A stretch of DNA of 5,203 bases from Wolbachia endosymbiont of Cylisticus convexus (lineage in GTDB: Bacteria > Pseudomonadota > Alphaproteobacteria > Rickettsiales > Anaplasmataceae): assembly GCF_003344345.1 (NCBI RefSeq), contig NZ_QPIP01000223.1:1-5203 (forward strand), given 5' to 3'. Under the pieces are notes generated by a model, which had not been told where the DNA came from, ran no database searches, and was given only the letters and a program-made list of their open reading frames with translations. This document shows, piece after piece, positions 4,537 through 5,203 of the stretch; within the stretch, counting starts at the first letter, position 1; every line of letters begins with the position of its first letter. Both the position numbers and the translations under genes were made by a program.

Positions 4537-5200
4537 AACACTTGTTTGTATTGAAACAAGAATATGCAGCATATACTTTTTTTCAAACCGAATGTGATAA
4601 AAGTATAGAAAATTACTATAAAATATTTGAAACAAAGTTGAATGAGAACGGAACATTGAATAAAATAAAAAAGCGGAAGCAGAAGAATAGTCCAGATTTT
4701 GCCGTAGACGAAGATTTATATCGAATAACGGGAATGGGTTTTACTAAAGTTCCAAGACTTGATGTATTAAGTGTACAGACTATCATTTCAGAAACAGGTA
4801 TAAATCGCAATAAATGGCAGACAGAAAAGCATTTTTCTTCATGGCTTGGGTTGAGTCCTACTAATAAAATTACAGGAGGGAAAATTATTGGAACAAGAAC
4901 ACGTAAGGTTATAAATCGTGCTGCGAATGCCTTGCTGTGTATCAAGACTGCACTTGGTGCATACTGCAGGAGGTTTTAAAGAAGCGACTAGAGATACCGA
5001 AAGCAATTACTGCTACAGCAAGAAAATTGGCATGTATTTTTTACAATATGCTAAAATATGGAAAAGAATATGTAGAAAAAGGAATTGATTATTATGAGAA
5101 ACTTTATCAAGACAGGGTTATGAAGAATCTAAGTAGAAAAGTCCTTGAATTTGGTTATGTCCTGGTTAGAAAGGATCAGTTAATTGAAGGAGTTTATTAG
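4527..5200 (+). pseudogene. C-terminal half of a second IS110-family transposase, frameshifted
   Basis: Homology to IS110/IS1111-type transposases begins about 4527 with YREEHLFVLKQ and runs through a helical linker. It then enters the transposase-20 domain: LYRITGMGFTKVPRLDVLSVQTIISETG, then HFSSWLGLSPTNKITGGK, then RTRKVINRAANAL. The frame is lost at the TTTT run 4974-4977, giving a TAA at 4977-4979. The rest continues in the -1 frame from about 4976: LKKRLEIPKAITATARKLA, then YNMLKYGKEYVEKGIDYYEKLY, to a TAG at 5198-5200. The whole DEDD domain is absent. The expected catalytic Ser before GG is Thr here (ACA, 4872-4874). The gene is therefore inactive. The apparent TTG start at 4542 is not a real start. 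It differs clearly in sequence from the intact transposase at 14-952 and represents another element. Confidence 0.88.
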
Positions 5201-5203
5201 GAG

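Noticed and set aside
4528..4656. N-terminal extension of the IS5 relic frame upstream of 4527
   Set aside because: This part is antisense to the IS110 relic. IS5-type similarity begins only around LPYEIS, so the extension is chance.
4616..4945. Minus-strand open frame of 109 codons
   Set aside because: It is antisense to the IS110 relic, whose family motifs are clear on the plus strand.
4970..4980. Programmed frameshift joining the two IS110 relic frames
   Set aside because: No slippery heptamer fits the zero frame, and the protein already lacks its DEDD domain, so plain decay is the simpler reading.
1..5203. CRISPR array, tRNA, rRNA, toxin-antitoxin pair or defence system
   Set aside because: No regularly spaced repeats, no cloverleaf with a T-loop signature, and no small gene pair with recognisable toxin or antitoxin motifs were seen on either strand.

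Overview
The window looks like accessory or IS-disturbed chromosome of an AT-rich, obligate intracellular alphaproteobacterium. A Wolbachia-type rickettsial genome is the best guess. This rests on the low-GC coding style, the coexistence of intact and decayed IS110 and IS5 family insertion sequences, short transcription units with wide gaps, and two orphan genes of the kind seen in host-associated bacteria. No search was run, so the genus is inference.

Layout. Positions ~6-1157 hold an apparently intact IS110-family element on the minus strand: a 312-aa DEDD/Ser transposase followed, upstream of its start, by about 200 bp of structured non-coding DNA that I propose encodes a bridge (seeker) RNA. 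Two 7-base segments of that putative RNA match the far end of the element. They run in opposite orientations and overlap on a CT dinucleotide, as a bipartite guide around a core would. Next to it, on the plus strand, is a complete gamma-class carbonic anhydrase-like gene (1182-1706), possibly transcribed from a promoter inside the IS end. It runs convergently into, and overlaps by 11 bp, an orphan 330-aa gene (1696-2688, minus). That gene has a near-consensus promoter and its product has an acidic tract with two FFAT-like motifs, which suggests a host-VAP-binding effector. A strong stem terminator (2850-2880) separates it from a second orphan gene (2924-3643, minus), encoding a coiled-coil protein with a two-helix membrane hairpin.

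From 3644 to the end the window is debris. There is a gene-less stretch with a Cys-rich open fragment and two hairpins, a start-like fragment with a good ribosome binding site (3988), a degenerate IS5-type transposase (4039-4527, minus), and the frameshifted C-terminal half of a second, different IS110-family transposase (4527-5200, plus). An 11-bp perfect inverted repeat sits exactly at the junction of the two relics.

The genes do not form a pathway. The carbonic anhydrase-like protein is housekeeping or metabolic. The two orphans are independent transcription units that could both act at membranes, perhaps at the host interface. The rest is mobile DNA. The most interesting signals are the putative guide RNA of the intact IS and the FFAT motifs of the 330-aa protein.
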